DNA of 64,000 nt from Robiginitomaculum sp. GTDB lineage: Bacteria; Pseudomonadota; Alphaproteobacteria; Caulobacterales; Maricaulaceae. Location of the stretch: the NCBI GenBank assembly GCA_002733605.1, contig NVWK01000004.1, positions 205,213 to 269,212 on the forward strand. The letters are read 5' to 3'. The translations under genes were made by a program, and so were the position numbers. Shown piece by piece: positions 45,374 to 54,460 of this stretch. The notes beneath the pieces are model-generated. The model saw only the letters and a list, made by a program, of their open reading frames with translations, ran no database searches and was not told where the DNA came from. Each line of letters begins with the position of its first letter. Within the stretch, counting starts at the first letter, position 1.

Positions 45374-45481
45374 AGCGAAAACTGGGAAGATTACGTCACT
45401 TATCTGACTAGAATTCATTTATTTGTTATAATAATCAATGGCTTAATCGTTTTGAGCCAATGGATACCGCTGGGGGTTACT

Positions 45482-47065
45482 TTGAGAGATTGGCGCGAAG
45501 ATACAAAGAATATTGTACGCCCACAGCTGCATGTTGACAACACGGATACGTGTCAAAACGGCGCCCCAAATGCGCCTGCAAATGCCGAAAATATCTGGCA
45601 TACAGTTCAGGGGGAACTTCGTAGCCGTCTAGGCGAACGCGTGCACAAGTCCTGGACAGGGCAATTGTCTTTACAATCTGAAAATGAACATTCTGTCGCT
45701 CTCACCGCCCCGTCGCGGTTCGTTGCCAGCCGCATTGAAGGTAAATATGGCGATCTTGTGCGTACGCTCTGGGCCGGACATGATGCACGCGACGTCGAAA
45801 TCTGCGCCTGTGCCGATGTTCAGGCCAGCAAACCAAATCTAACATCCGTAAATTCGCACGTTCATGGCATTGCCGGTTCGCCGTCATCGCGCTCACGGGG
45901 CGCACGGGCCGGGTCCAACACACATTTCCAGCCTGTTGCGGTCTCGTCAACCGGCGCACCAGTTGGTTCATCGACGGGCTCATCAACCGGCCCCTCAACA
46001 GGAATGCCCCATAAAGACGCTGAAAATCGTCGTGACCGGTTTACATTCGAAAATTTCGTTGTCGGCCCATCCAATGAACTGGCCTTTGCGGTGGCGCGCC
46101 GGATCGCCTCGTCCTCAGAATGTCTATATAACCCCGTGCTTATTCATGGCCCGCACGGCATGGGCAAAACCCATCTTCTCTACGCCATTAAAGCGGCCGC
46201 TTTGGCCCAAAATCCGAACCGGATTGTCAAACTGATCTCTGCCGAAAACTTCGTGGCCTCGTTTGTGCAGTCCGTACGCGCACAGGGCCGCTCTGAGATT
46301 GATGCGTTCAAAGCAAGCCTGCGCGATGTTGATCTGTTGATTATTGATGATGCCCACTTCATTGCCGACAAGCCGGGCTCTCAGGAAGAATTACTGCACA
46401 CATTGATCGCACTGGTCGATGACGGCAAACAAATCCTGCTGGCGTCTGATCGCCATCCACACGCCATTAACAAAGCCAGCGAACGGCTTAAATCCTATCT
46501 ATGTGGCGGACTATTGTGTGATATCGGCGCCTGTGATTATGAGCTGCGCTTGCGTATTCTTGACCGGTTGATTGAACGTCGCCGCAACAATGGCTATCCA
46601 AGCCTTGCCATGCCGCAAAATGCCCGTGACCATCTGGCTGCGCGCATCAATGCGACGCCACGCGATCTTGAAGGTGCGTTTTCACAAGTCGTGGCCCGTC
46701 TCGAATTTCTTGGACGGCCTCTGACCCTTGAAAGTGTGCAGGAGGCTTTGGCCCACTCACGCTATTCCAGCAATACGCGTCCGACAGTGGATAAAATCCA
46801 GCGGGCCTGTGCCAAAGAATTTAACATCAGCATGGACGAGATTTTGTCCAAGCGCCGCGCCCGTGCCATTGCCCGTCCGCGTCAAGTGGCCATGTATTTG
46901 TCCAAAATGCTGACCACCCGCTCCCTGCCCGATATCGGCCGCCGCTTCGGAGGCCGCGATCACACCACGGTTATCCATGCGGTCAAACGCATCGACGCCT
47001 TACGCAGCGAGGATTCGGCGTTGAATACGAGTATTGAGGCCGTGATCGAGGTTTTGAAGGGCTAG
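45482..47065 (+). CDS. dnaA: Chromosomal replication initiator protein DnaA
   Basis: The AAA+ initiator that melts oriC. 527 residues from TTG 45482, which has GGGGGT 4-5 nt upstream; TTG 45452 would add ten residues but has no ribosome site, and no in-frame ATG exists in this region. Domain I covers about 20-100; domain II is a low-complexity linker rich in Ser, Thr, Gly and Pro (tandem STG units encoded near 45950-46000). Domain III has Walker A GPHGMGKTHLL and Walker B LLIIDDAHFI (DDAH where most have DDIQ). Domain IV carries the DnaA-box signature GGRDHTTVIHAVKRI. Upstream are rpsT and downstream dnaN and recF. Confidence 0.95.
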   Translation: MRDWREDTKNIVRPQLHVDNTDTCQNGAPNAPANAENIWHTVQGELRSRLGERVHKSWTGQLSLQSENEHSVALTAPSRFVASRIEGKYGDLVRTLWAGHDARDVEICACADVQASKPNLTSVNSHVHGIAGSPSSRSRGARAGSNTHFQPVAVSSTGAPVGSSTGSSTGPSTGMPHKDAENRRDRFTFENFVVGPSNELAFAVARRIASSSECLYNPVLIHGPHGMGKTHLLYAIKAAALAQNPNRIVKLISAENFVASFVQSVRAQGRSEIDAFKASLRDVDLLIIDDAHFIADKPGSQEELLHTLIALVDDGKQILLASDRHPHAINKASERLKSYLCGGLLCDIGACDYELRLRILDRLIERRRNNGYPSLAMPQNARDHLAARINATPRDLEGAFSQVVARLEFLGRPLTLESVQEALAHSRYSSNTRPTVDKIQRACAKEFNISMDEILSKRRARAIARPRQVAMYLSKMLTTRSLPDIGRRFGGRDHTTVIHAVKRIDALRSEDSALNTSIEAVIEVLKG

Positions 47066-47186
47066 GGCGAAGGGTCATTTTATCTGGTTCCAAGAAAACC
47101 TGAGACTAGTCTCCCCAAACCACCTGCTTATCTTCATCTTCCCTCGCCTTCCATTCGTCTTCTCCGCACCGTCATAGAAAAAACAC

Positions 47187-47214
47187 TTGGCGTTGCTGTG
47201 ATTTTCCTTATGTT
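47187..47214 (+). promoter_or_regulatory. Possible promoter of dnaN
   Basis: TTGGCG (47187-47192) and TATGTT (47209-47214), 16-base spacer, in the 211-base dnaA-dnaN gap, 62 bases before the start codon. Confidence 0.4.
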
Positions 47215-47276
47215 AAACGTCCGACGAATATCGCGGCGCTTGACGCTCGCAAAAGATGAACAGAAATAGGTCCGTT

Positions 47277-48380
47277 ATGAAATTTTCTATGGAACGCGCA
47301 GCCCTTCTCGCCGCCCTTGGGCATGTGCAAAATGTTGTGGAACGCCGCAACACAATTCCGATCCTGTCCAATGTCTTGATGAGCGCCAAAGACGGCGTCG
47401 TCAACTTCACCGCAACCGATCTGGATATTGAAATTACCGAGGCGGCCGAGGGCAATGTTTCAGCGCCCGGAGACGTAACCGCGCCCGCCCACACCCTGTA
47501 TGATATTGCGCGTAAATTGCCGGACGGATCGGAAGTGTCTTTAATGATCGGATCGGATGGCCGCCTTGAAGTGGACGCGGGGCGCTCGCATTTTACCCTG
47601 CCATTGCTGCCGCCCGGTGATTTTCCGAAAATGACTGCGGACGGGTTTACCCATAACTTTACGCTTGGCGCGAAAGAGTTGGCGCGATTGATCGACAAAA
47701 CCAAATTTGCGATTTCTACCGAGGAAACCCGCTATTATCTGAACGGCATCTATTTCCATGCGGCCGAAGGCAAGTTGCGTACCGTTGCGACCGATGGTCA
47801 CCGTTTGGCCTTGGCGGAAATGCCTTTGCCTGCGGGCGCAGAAAATCTGCCCGGTATTATTATTCCGCGCAAAACCGTGACCGAGCTTCGCCGTCTGATT
47901 GACGGCAGTGACGGCGAGATTGCCCTGTCCGTATCGGAGGCTAAAATCCGCTTTACGGTTGGCTCTGCGGTGCTGACCTCAAAACTAATCGACGGGACAT
48001 TCCCAGATTATGATCGGGTGATCCCGAAAGGCAATGACAAAGAACTTGTGATCGACAACAAGGTTTTTGCCAGTGCGGTTGATCGTGTCTCGACCATTTC
48101 TGCCGAGAAATCACGCTCGATCAAACTGACCCTGGACGGCGACACCCTGACCCTCGCGGTCAACAACCCCGAACATGGTGATGCCAATGAAGATTTGATG
48201 GTCGATTACGGGCATGAGCCACTCGAGATCGGGTTTAACGCTAAATATCTTCTGGATGTGACGGCGCAAATTGAAGGTCGGGATATTCATTTCCATCTGT
48301 CCGATCCTGCCGCACCAGCGCTCGTGAAAGACGCGGAAGATCCGGATGCGGTGTTCGTCTTGATGCCCCTGCGCGTATAG
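47277..48380 (+). CDS. dnaN: DNA polymerase III subunit beta (sliding clamp)
   Basis: Ring clamp that tethers the replicative polymerase. 367 residues, with the three-fold repeat typical of the family: RRNTIPILSNVLMSAKDGVV, TRYYLNGIYFH followed by LRTVATDGHRLAL, and the C-terminal VFVLMPLRV. Partner-binding hydrophobic cleft residues lie in the last repeat. I use ATG 47277 (MKFSMERAALL); the frame extends upstream to 47256 but this is probably untranslated. Confidence 0.96.
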   Translation: MKFSMERAALLAALGHVQNVVERRNTIPILSNVLMSAKDGVVNFTATDLDIEITEAAEGNVSAPGDVTAPAHTLYDIARKLPDGSEVSLMIGSDGRLEVDAGRSHFTLPLLPPGDFPKMTADGFTHNFTLGAKELARLIDKTKFAISTEETRYYLNGIYFHAAEGKLRTVATDGHRLALAEMPLPAGAENLPGIIIPRKTVTELRRLIDGSDGEIALSVSEAKIRFTVGSAVLTSKLIDGTFPDYDRVIPKGNDKELVIDNKVFASAVDRVSTISAEKSRSIKLTLDGDTLTLAVNNPEHGDANEDLMVDYGHEPLEIGFNAKYLLDVTAQIEGRDIHFHLSDPAAPALVKDAEDPDAVFVLMPLRV

Positions 48381-48386
48381 AACTTC

Positions 48387-49535
48387 GTGGCCGGAACGCC
48401 ATTTATACATAGCCTGCTTTTGACCCAGTTTCGCTCTTATGCGCATTTGGACGTGCGCTTTGACGGACGTCCTGTTGTGTTGTTTGGCGAGAACGGGGCG
48501 GGGAAAACCAATTTGTTAGAAGCCGTATCCCTGCTGTCTCCGGGACGTGGATTACGCCGTGCCAAGCTGGCCGATATTGCTAGGCGCGAGGACGGACAGA
48601 GTGCGCCACACAAATCACCACACTCGGCACCACACTGGGCGATTGCCGCCGAACTCGATCAGGGCGGCGACATCCTTAAAGTCGGTACGGGCCAAATTCC
48701 AGACGCACCCTCAAGGCGGCAAATCCGCATAGATGGTAGCAATGCCAGTGGCACGGACTTGGCGAAATGTCTGACCCTGAACTGGCTGACCCCGGCTCAG
48801 GACCGGGTGTTTAGCGGGCCGGCAACGGATCGCCGTAAATTTCTGGATCGGCTCTGCCTTGTGCACACGCCTGATCATGGGCGCACCACTTTGGTCTATG
48901 AAAAATCCAGAGCCGAGCGTGGGCGATTGTTCAACGAAGGCATTGATGATGAATACTGGTTTGACGCTTTGGAAAACGATATGGCGGAACGCGGGGCGCA
49001 GATTGCCAAGGCGCGTTGGCAGACCGTTGGTAAATTATGCGAAGAGATTGCAGGCCGCGAGGCGAGCGCCTTCCCTCACGCCATTATTGATCTGGACGGT
49101 GAGGCCGAGGCTTTATACATGGCGGGGGCGGACGGGGAAGATGTGCGCGAATTTATCCGTTCAGAGCTACAAAAAGATCGTCCGCTTGACCGGCGGGCCG
49201 GGCGTACCTTGCGCGGGGTGCACAAAAGCGATTTGCAAATCACCCACCGCGAGAAAAACATGCCGGCCGCCGATTGTTCGACCGGCGAGCAGAAGGCTTT
49301 GCTGATCGGACTTATCCTTGCCCATGCCCGCTCCCAGAGCCAGCGTAAACCCATCCTTCTGCTTGACGAGGTGGCGGCGCATTTGGACGAGCATCGTCGG
49401 AGCGCTTTGATCGAGGAGTTACTGGAGCTTGAAACCCAGTTGTTCATGACCGGCACCGATGATCATTTATTCTCTGCCTTTTCCGGGCGGGCACAAATAT
49501 TTAAAGTTCAAGACGGGCATCTGGAGCTTCAATAA
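48387..49535 (+). CDS. recF: DNA replication and repair protein RecF
   Basis: ABC-type ATPase that loads RecA at gaps with RecO and RecR. 382 residues from GTG 48387, only 6 bases after dnaN, so co-transcribed. Walker A GENGAGKT (34-41), signature STGEQKALL, and Walker B ILLLDEVAAHLDEHRR. A stretch rich in His/Pro around residues 72-85 (PHKSPHSAPH) is an unusual insertion. gyrB, which often follows recF, is not present here. Confidence 0.94.
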   Translation: MAGTPFIHSLLLTQFRSYAHLDVRFDGRPVVLFGENGAGKTNLLEAVSLLSPGRGLRRAKLADIARREDGQSAPHKSPHSAPHWAIAAELDQGGDILKVGTGQIPDAPSRRQIRIDGSNASGTDLAKCLTLNWLTPAQDRVFSGPATDRRKFLDRLCLVHTPDHGRTTLVYEKSRAERGRLFNEGIDDEYWFDALENDMAERGAQIAKARWQTVGKLCEEIAGREASAFPHAIIDLDGEAEALYMAGADGEDVREFIRSELQKDRPLDRRAGRTLRGVHKSDLQITHREKNMPAADCSTGEQKALLIGLILAHARSQSQRKPILLLDEVAAHLDEHRRSALIEELLELETQLFMTGTDDHLFSAFSGRAQIFKVQDGHLELQ

Positions 49536-49550
49536 GGCCATATTCCATAG

Positions 49551-49700
49551 ACCTCCCTCCTTTCCGCGCATCCCCGAGACATCGGGGATCTAGGTTTTTG
49601 GATGATATGATGGCGGGGGGCCTTGAATATTTTGGGCCGATTGTGCGGATGAAGAACTGGATTCCCGATGTCTCGGGAATGAGCGGAGAGAGGGAGAGGC
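49551..49700. mobile_element. 150-bp inverted-repeat element carrying two hairpins
   Basis: ATCCCCGA-gaca-TCGGGGAT (49570-49589) and ATTCCCGA-tgtc-TCGGGAAT (49661-49680) are 8-bp-arm hairpins oriented opposite to each other (loops gaca and tgtc are reverse complements). Flanks CCTCCCTCCTTTCCGCGCAT and its counterpart ending at about 49700 continue the inverted repeat to arms of about 45 bases. The arm differences between the two hairpins are compensatory (C-G versus T-A). No coding capacity. It resembles a REPIN or a small non-autonomous element in the recF-yraN gap. Confidence 0.65.
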
Positions 49701-49710
49701 CTTCAAACAC

Positions 49711-50091
49711 TTAGTACGTTCGCCATGCATCTTTCAAATGTATGATGCGAAATCTTGGCAGGACGAAAACGAGATCAAACCTTATGCCTAAATTATGTAG
49801 GGCTGCGTGACGGCCTTGATATAAGGAGGCAGCGTTTTCAATCCGTTTCAGATTGGACGGATACAGGCTGGCGTGGGCGGCTTCCAATGAGGGGCGTTGT
49901 TTGACCTCGACAATGACCAATGTATTTTTTGTGCGCGCAATCAGATCAATTTCTCCGAGCGGGGTTTTATAGCGGCGCTCTAAAACCCTGTATCCCTTGA
50001 GGCGCAACAAAATTTCAGCCCAAAGCTCTGCCCGGCGGCCGCGGCTTTCAGCGCGTTTACGGCCAGCCTTTTTACGGGCCTTAGAGGTCAT
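49711..50091 (-). CDS. yraN: UPF0102 (YraN) family protein
   Basis: A 126-residue protein with a restriction-endonuclease-like fold: the catalytic set GEIDLIARTKN, VIVEVKQRPSLE. Basic N-terminus (RKKAGRKRAESRGRR). The biological role is not settled; it is probably a nuclease acting on DNA. Overlaps rsmI by ATGA. In several alphaproteobacteria gshB follows yraN, but it is absent here. Confidence 0.88.
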   Translation of the reverse strand: MTSKARKKAGRKRAESRGRRAELWAEILLRLKGYRVLERRYKTPLGEIDLIARTKNTLVIVEVKQRPSLEAAHASLYPSNLKRIENAASLYQGRHAALHNLGIRFDLVFVLPRFRIIHLKDAWRTY

Positions 50092-51020
50092 CTTTTAAGG
50101 TCATCCTTCAAGATCAGGGCGAGAGCGTAAATATCGCGTTTCTTATGACCGGACAGGCTGGCAATTTCTTCGCTGGCCCGCTTGACGCCAATATCGCCAA
50201 TGCGCGATTTCAGGGCGTCGATGATCTGGTGTTCCTCCCAAACCTCTCGCCCCTCTGGCGGGCCAATAATCACAACAATTTCGCCGCGTAGTTTTTCGCC
50301 CTCTAACCTCTCAAGCATTTGCGAAATGCTGCCGCGTAAAACCTCTTCGTATTTTTTGGTTAGCTCGCGCGCAATCGCCATGGGTCGATCCCCGAGTACG
50401 GCCAGAACGTCCGTTAACATGGCGGATAATCGCCCGGCACTTTCATAGAAGATCAAACTGGACGGCACGCTTTTCAAGGCTTCCAGAGCCGTACAACGGG
50501 CAGATGTTTTGGCGGGCAGGAAGCCTGCAAACATAAATTTATCACTGGGCAGGCCGGACACAACCAGCCCGCTCAACACCGCGCTTGCGCCCGGGATGGC
50601 AATCACATCCAGCCCGTCTTCGATACAGGCCCGTGCCAGCTTAAATCCCGGATCGGACACCATGGGCGTCCCTGCGTCCGAGATGAGAGCAATAACCCCA
50701 CCGCCCGCAATGCGTTCGACCAAATTAGGCACACGCTTTGCCGCATTATGGTCATGATAGGCGGATAGAGGTGTTTTGAGGCCATAAGCATTGAACAATT
50801 TCGCACTGGTGCGTGTGTCCTCGGCCAGTACCAGATCGGCGCTGGCCAGCACATCGAGAGCCCGTAAACTTATATCGCGTAAATTCCCGATCGGGGTGGC
50901 GACAAGATACAGGCCGGGATCAAGAGTGTGTAACTGTATTGAAATCCCATTGGGTTCTTGCGATTTAGCGCCCGGACTTATAGGGTTGTCCTTGAGTTTA
51001 TGGGGAAATTCATTGGGCAC
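50088..51020 (-). CDS. rsmI: 16S rRNA (cytidine(1402)-2'-O)-methyltransferase
   Basis: SAM-dependent enzyme methylating 2'-O of C1402 in the ribosomal P site. 310 residues. Tetrapyrrole-methylase fold: LVATPIGNLRDISLRALDVL, LAEDTRTSAKLF, LISDAGTPMVSDPGF and ELTKKYEEVLRGS. The start appears to be GTG 51020 and the N-terminal 30 residues are not conserved. Divergent from the LpoA-like lipoprotein and co-transcribed with yraN. Confidence 0.92.
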   Translation of the reverse strand: MPNEFPHKLKDNPISPGAKSQEPNGISIQLHTLDPGLYLVATPIGNLRDISLRALDVLASADLVLAEDTRTSAKLFNAYGLKTPLSAYHDHNAAKRVPNLVERIAGGGVIALISDAGTPMVSDPGFKLARACIEDGLDVIAIPGASAVLSGLVVSGLPSDKFMFAGFLPAKTSARCTALEALKSVPSSLIFYESAGRLSAMLTDVLAVLGDRPMAIARELTKKYEEVLRGSISQMLERLEGEKLRGEIVVIIGPPEGREVWEEHQIIDALKSRIGDIGVKRASEEIASLSGHKKRDIYALALILKDDLKR

Positions 51021-51051
51021 ATATTGTCCATGAGCGTTAAAGGTTGTTTGT

Positions 51052-52416
51052 ATGACACTGTATCCAGTTTCCGGCGCGAAAGCGAGCCTGTTTAAAAGTA
51101 CAGGGGTAAAAGTTTTACGCGCGTGCCTTATGGTGCTCGGTGGTGTGGTTTTACTGAACGCCTGCGCAACAACACCGCAGCCCGGCCCGTACAGACCCGG
51201 CCCGGCAACTCAAGGCCCCACACCTGTAACACCACAAACACCACGGCCGGACATCACTGAACCGGATACACCCACACCAACCAAGGGCGACAAGATCGTT
51301 GGCCTTACCCCGCCGTTTATGAATACTGACAACATTCGGCGCGTGGCTATTCTGTTACCGTTTTCGGCCCAATCGCCGCGCCTGCGTGAAGAGGCTGCCT
51401 CCATGTTACAAGCGGCCGAGTTGGCTTTATTTGCCAGAGATGATGACAGTGTCTTGCTGATGGCGCTCGATAGTGCCGGCACCCCTGCCGGGGCCAGTAT
51501 TGCGGCGCGCAAAGCCATTGCCCAAGGGGCCGATATTATCCTTGGCCCGATCTTGGCAGGATCGGTCAGAGCGTCCGGCGAGATTGCCCGTGCAGCGGAT
51601 GTGCCGATGATCGCGTTTTCTACCGATACGACGGTTGCAGGGGATGGGGTTTATTTGCTGAGCTTTCCGCCTGAAGCCGAGGTGAAACGTGTGACTGAAT
51701 TTGTCGCCGAATCTGGGGCTACGAAATTTGCATTTCTTGGACCGGATTCGAATTATGGTCGCCGTGTGCTGAGTGCATACCGCGAAAGCGTTGCCGATCT
51801 TGATGGTGTGATGAACGGGATCGAAACCTATACTGGGAAGGACATCACCGTCATGCAAGACCCTGCCCGTAAACTGGCTCAATTATACACCCAGACCCTT
51901 GCGCAAAACGAGGCAGAAGGCAGGCCACGCTCCGAGGTGGCCTTCCATGTTGTCTTATTGCCCGAAGGCGGTACTGCCCTGCGCTCACTGGCCCCATTGC
52001 TGCCATTTTTTGAAGAAAACATTAACCCGGGCAATGTGCAATTTATGGGCACGGGCCTATGGAACCGCGAAGATGTGGCCCGCGAGCCAGCCATTCGCAA
52101 CGGTATTTTTGCTGGGCCGGATCTGGAGGCGAAACAGATGTTCAATGACCGGTTTGATGCCATTTACGGCGAGGAGCCGTCCCGCCTTGCCTCCCTTGCT
52201 TATGACGCGCTGAATATTGCCGCCTTTGTGGCAGAAGGAGATAGGGACACGCGTGCAGAACGTCTTACAGACGAGGCAGGGTTTTTCGGCGTTGACGGGC
52301 TTGTGCGCTTTGATGCTTCGGGGACACCTGAACGCGGGCTGGCCATCTATCAGGTTCGCGGCGGACGGTTCGTCATTATTGACCCTGCTCCGAAATCATC
52401 TGACGGGGCATTTTAG
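51052..52416 (+). CDS. Penicillin-binding protein activator (LpoA-like) lipoprotein
   Basis: A 454-residue lipoprotein (lipobox LLNAC at about 34-38) with a Pro/Thr-rich spacer and then a periplasmic-binding type fold (RRVAILLPFSAQSPRLR, ADIILGPILAGSVRA, FLGPDSNYGRRVLSAYRE). LpoA-like proteins stimulate penicillin-binding proteins at the outer membrane; the alphaproteobacterial group stands next to rsmI and yraN, as here. Convergent with hemW 20 bases downstream. Confidence 0.85.
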   Translation: MTLYPVSGAKASLFKSTGVKVLRACLMVLGGVVLLNACATTPQPGPYRPGPATQGPTPVTPQTPRPDITEPDTPTPTKGDKIVGLTPPFMNTDNIRRVAILLPFSAQSPRLREEAASMLQAAELALFARDDDSVLLMALDSAGTPAGASIAARKAIAQGADIILGPILAGSVRASGEIARAADVPMIAFSTDTTVAGDGVYLLSFPPEAEVKRVTEFVAESGATKFAFLGPDSNYGRRVLSAYRESVADLDGVMNGIETYTGKDITVMQDPARKLAQLYTQTLAQNEAEGRPRSEVAFHVVLLPEGGTALRSLAPLLPFFEENINPGNVQFMGTGLWNREDVAREPAIRNGIFAGPDLEAKQMFNDRFDAIYGEEPSRLASLAYDALNIAAFVAEGDRDTRAERLTDEAGFFGVDGLVRFDASGTPERGLAIYQVRGGRFVIIDPAPKSSDGAF

Positions 52417-52435
52417 AGCCCTGAACTTACGATTC

Positions 52436-53602
52436 TTACGCCGAGCTTAACAGCAGCTCATGGCTGAGACGATCAAGGACAAGACGGCCTGCCGGTGTGG
52501 TTGCGATATGGTCATTTTTTTGAAGTAACAGTTTGGCGTCTACGTAGTCTTTAATCAGTTGCGTATTTAACGGCTGTCCCGAAAGCTCCGCATAACGCGA
52601 GAGCGAAATGCCTTGGGAGATGCGCAAGCCCATTAACAGATATTCCTGCGCCCATGCTTCGCCGCTTAATATATCTTTTTCTACGGTGCCTGTGCCCGTG
52701 GCCGCCACATGGTCTATATAGGCGTTTGGTTTCAGAGCGCAGATGGTCGCCGTGCGGGTGCCATTTACCGTGAGACGTCCATGTGCGCCCGGCCCCACAC
52801 CAATGTAATCATCGCCCTGCCAATACAGGAGATTATGCCGCGATTGGGCAGATCGGGTTTGGGCAAAATTTGAAACCTCGTATTGGGAAAATCCGGCACC
52901 GCCCAAAACCTCTAACCCAAGCTCGTATAAATCCGCGCTTTGATCCGGATCGACCGCTTTGGTATCACCACGAGATTCGGAACGGCCAAAAGCGGTGCCT
53001 GCCTCGATGGTAAGCTGATAGGCAGAGATATGTGTGACGCCGGTGTGCAGGGCCGTATTTAAATCGCTCTGCCAACCGTCCAAGCTTTGCCGCCCCTCTT
53101 TCAGAACCCAGCCATATATTAAATCGGCAGAGACGCGCGGCATTGTTTTGACGGCGCGTTCGAGCGCGGCTTGTGCTTGGGCCCCGTCATGATCCCTGCC
53201 TAGAAACTTTAGAACCTGCCCATCAAAACTTTGTACGCCTATGGACAGTCGCTCCACACCGGCGGCGCGCCAGCCTGCAAGCGCGGGCGCGGATATAGTG
53301 TTCGGGTTGGCTTCCAGACCAATTTCTAGACCGGAAACGGGCGACCATAATGTCATGGCCTGTTCGATCAGGCGGGCCAGATTGCGAGCGCTGATCAGGG
53401 ATGGTGTGCCGCCGCCGAAATGAATACTTTGCAATTGGCGCGGGCCGCTCAGGGTGCGCCAATGGGTCATGTCTTGCACAATCGCCGCGATCAGAGCCTC
53501 TTCGGTCTCGGGCTTGTTTTTATAGATATTGAAATCGCAATACGGGCAGAGGCGGGTGCAATATGGCCAATGCACATACAACCCTATCGTATGGCCTATC
53601 AT
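52436..53602 (-). CDS. hemW: Radical SAM heme chaperone / coproporphyrinogen III oxidase-like HemW
   Basis: A 388-residue radical SAM protein with cysteines 15, 19 and 22 in YCTRLCPYCDF. HFGGGTPSLIS, EANPNTI, and SRHNLLYWQGDDYIGVGPGAHG are HemW hallmarks. HemW binds and delivers heme to respiratory enzymes and is no longer seen as the oxygen-independent coproporphyrinogen oxidase (HemN). Seven bases separate it from rdgB. Confidence 0.92.
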   Translation of the reverse strand: MIGHTIGLYVHWPYCTRLCPYCDFNIYKNKPETEEALIAAIVQDMTHWRTLSGPRQLQSIHFGGGTPSLISARNLARLIEQAMTLWSPVSGLEIGLEANPNTISAPALAGWRAAGVERLSIGVQSFDGQVLKFLGRDHDGAQAQAALERAVKTMPRVSADLIYGWVLKEGRQSLDGWQSDLNTALHTGVTHISAYQLTIEAGTAFGRSESRGDTKAVDPDQSADLYELGLEVLGGAGFSQYEVSNFAQTRSAQSRHNLLYWQGDDYIGVGPGAHGRLTVNGTRTATICALKPNAYIDHVAATGTGTVEKDILSGEAWAQEYLLMGLRISQGISLSRYAELSGQPLNTQLIKDYVDAKLLLQKNDHIATTPAGRLVLDRLSHELLLSSA

Positions 53603-53609
53603 AGCGCTG

Positions 53610-54242
53610 TCATTTCATTTCGGCGGATTTAGGGCCATGCGGAAACCAAGCTTTGATAAATTTTGCAAAGGCATCGGCGCGGTGGCTTTTGGCGTGTTTG
53701 TCTGCGGGTTCCATTTCGGCAAAGGTTTGTGTATCGCCAATGGCTTGAAAAAACGGATCATACCCGAAGCCCTTGTCGCCGCGCGGTGGCCAGATAATCC
53801 GACCCTCGACCTTGCCCTCATAACTGTGCACATCTGCGTTCGGAAACGCTAAAGACAGGGCGCAAATGAAACGGGCCGTGTCAACACCGTGTTTTTTTTG
53901 GATTTCCTCATGCACTTTCGCCATTGCGTATTTGAAATCACGGCCACTCCCGTCCGGTAACTCGGCCCAACGCGCCGAATAAATACCGGGGGCACCGTCC
54001 AGTGCATCCACGGCCAAACCACTATCATCGGCAAGGGCCACCATGTTACTAACATCGGCGGCAGCGCGGGCTTTTAGCTCCGCATTTTGTATGAAATTTG
54101 TACCGGTTTCCTCAGGCTCGGGCAGATTAAGCTCACGCGCGCTGAAGGTTTCGACCCCGAACGGTTTCAACAAATCCCGGATTTCGCGCACTTTGCCCTC
54201 GTTATGGGAGGCGACGACAAGTCTGGTGATGGGGTGGCGCAT
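53610..54242 (-). CDS. rdgB: XTP/dITP diphosphatase
   Basis: Hydrolyses non-canonical purine triphosphates (dITP, XTP, dHapTP). 210 residues from ATG 54242 (MRHPITRLVV); an upstream start at 54344 adds a non-conserved leader. Conserved: ASHNEGKVREI, TGTNFIQNAELKARA, ADDSGLAVDALDGAPGIYSARW, GDKGFGYDPFF. In this order the gene usually precedes hemW, as here. Confidence 0.93.
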   Translation of the reverse strand: MRHPITRLVVASHNEGKVREIRDLLKPFGVETFSARELNLPEPEETGTNFIQNAELKARAAADVSNMVALADDSGLAVDALDGAPGIYSARWAELPDGSGRDFKYAMAKVHEEIQKKHGVDTARFICALSLAFPNADVHSYEGKVEGRIIWPPRGDKGFGYDPFFQAIGDTQTFAEMEPADKHAKSHRADAFAKFIKAWFPHGPKSAEMK

Positions 54243-54347
54243 TTTAGCTCTTTTCTTATTGCTCTTTTCTACATTTTTGGGGCCAAAGCCCCCTGAACGT
54301 CCACGGCCTAGCGCGTTTAGTACAGCCCGTAAAGCATGATGCACCCA

Positions 54348-54384
54348 GTATCACACCTGTGTCGCATCTGTATCACACGTGTCC
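54348..54384. repeat. Short repeated palindromic sequence
   Basis: GTATCACACCTGTGTC (54348-54363) and GTATCACACGTGTCC (54370-54384) share GTATCACAC followed by a TGT-rich half and are 22 bases apart. The second contains the perfect palindrome ACACGTGT. They lie between rdgB and the DUF2975 gene; a regulatory role for DUF2975/XRE is possible. Confidence 0.4.
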
Positions 54385-54460
54385 AAGAGCGTGTTTAGCT
54401 CTTGCCTTTGCTGTCATTATTGTTTATCGATAAGTTCAAAGACCAAAATCAAGGGATATT

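Noticed and set aside
44978..45481. Chromosomal origin (oriC) next to dnaA
   Set aside because: No consensus DnaA boxes or cluster of them are visible. The inverted repeat and A/T-rich stretch alone do not define an origin, and in Caulobacter the origin lies by hemE, not at dnaA. GC-skew analysis of the whole chromosome would be needed.
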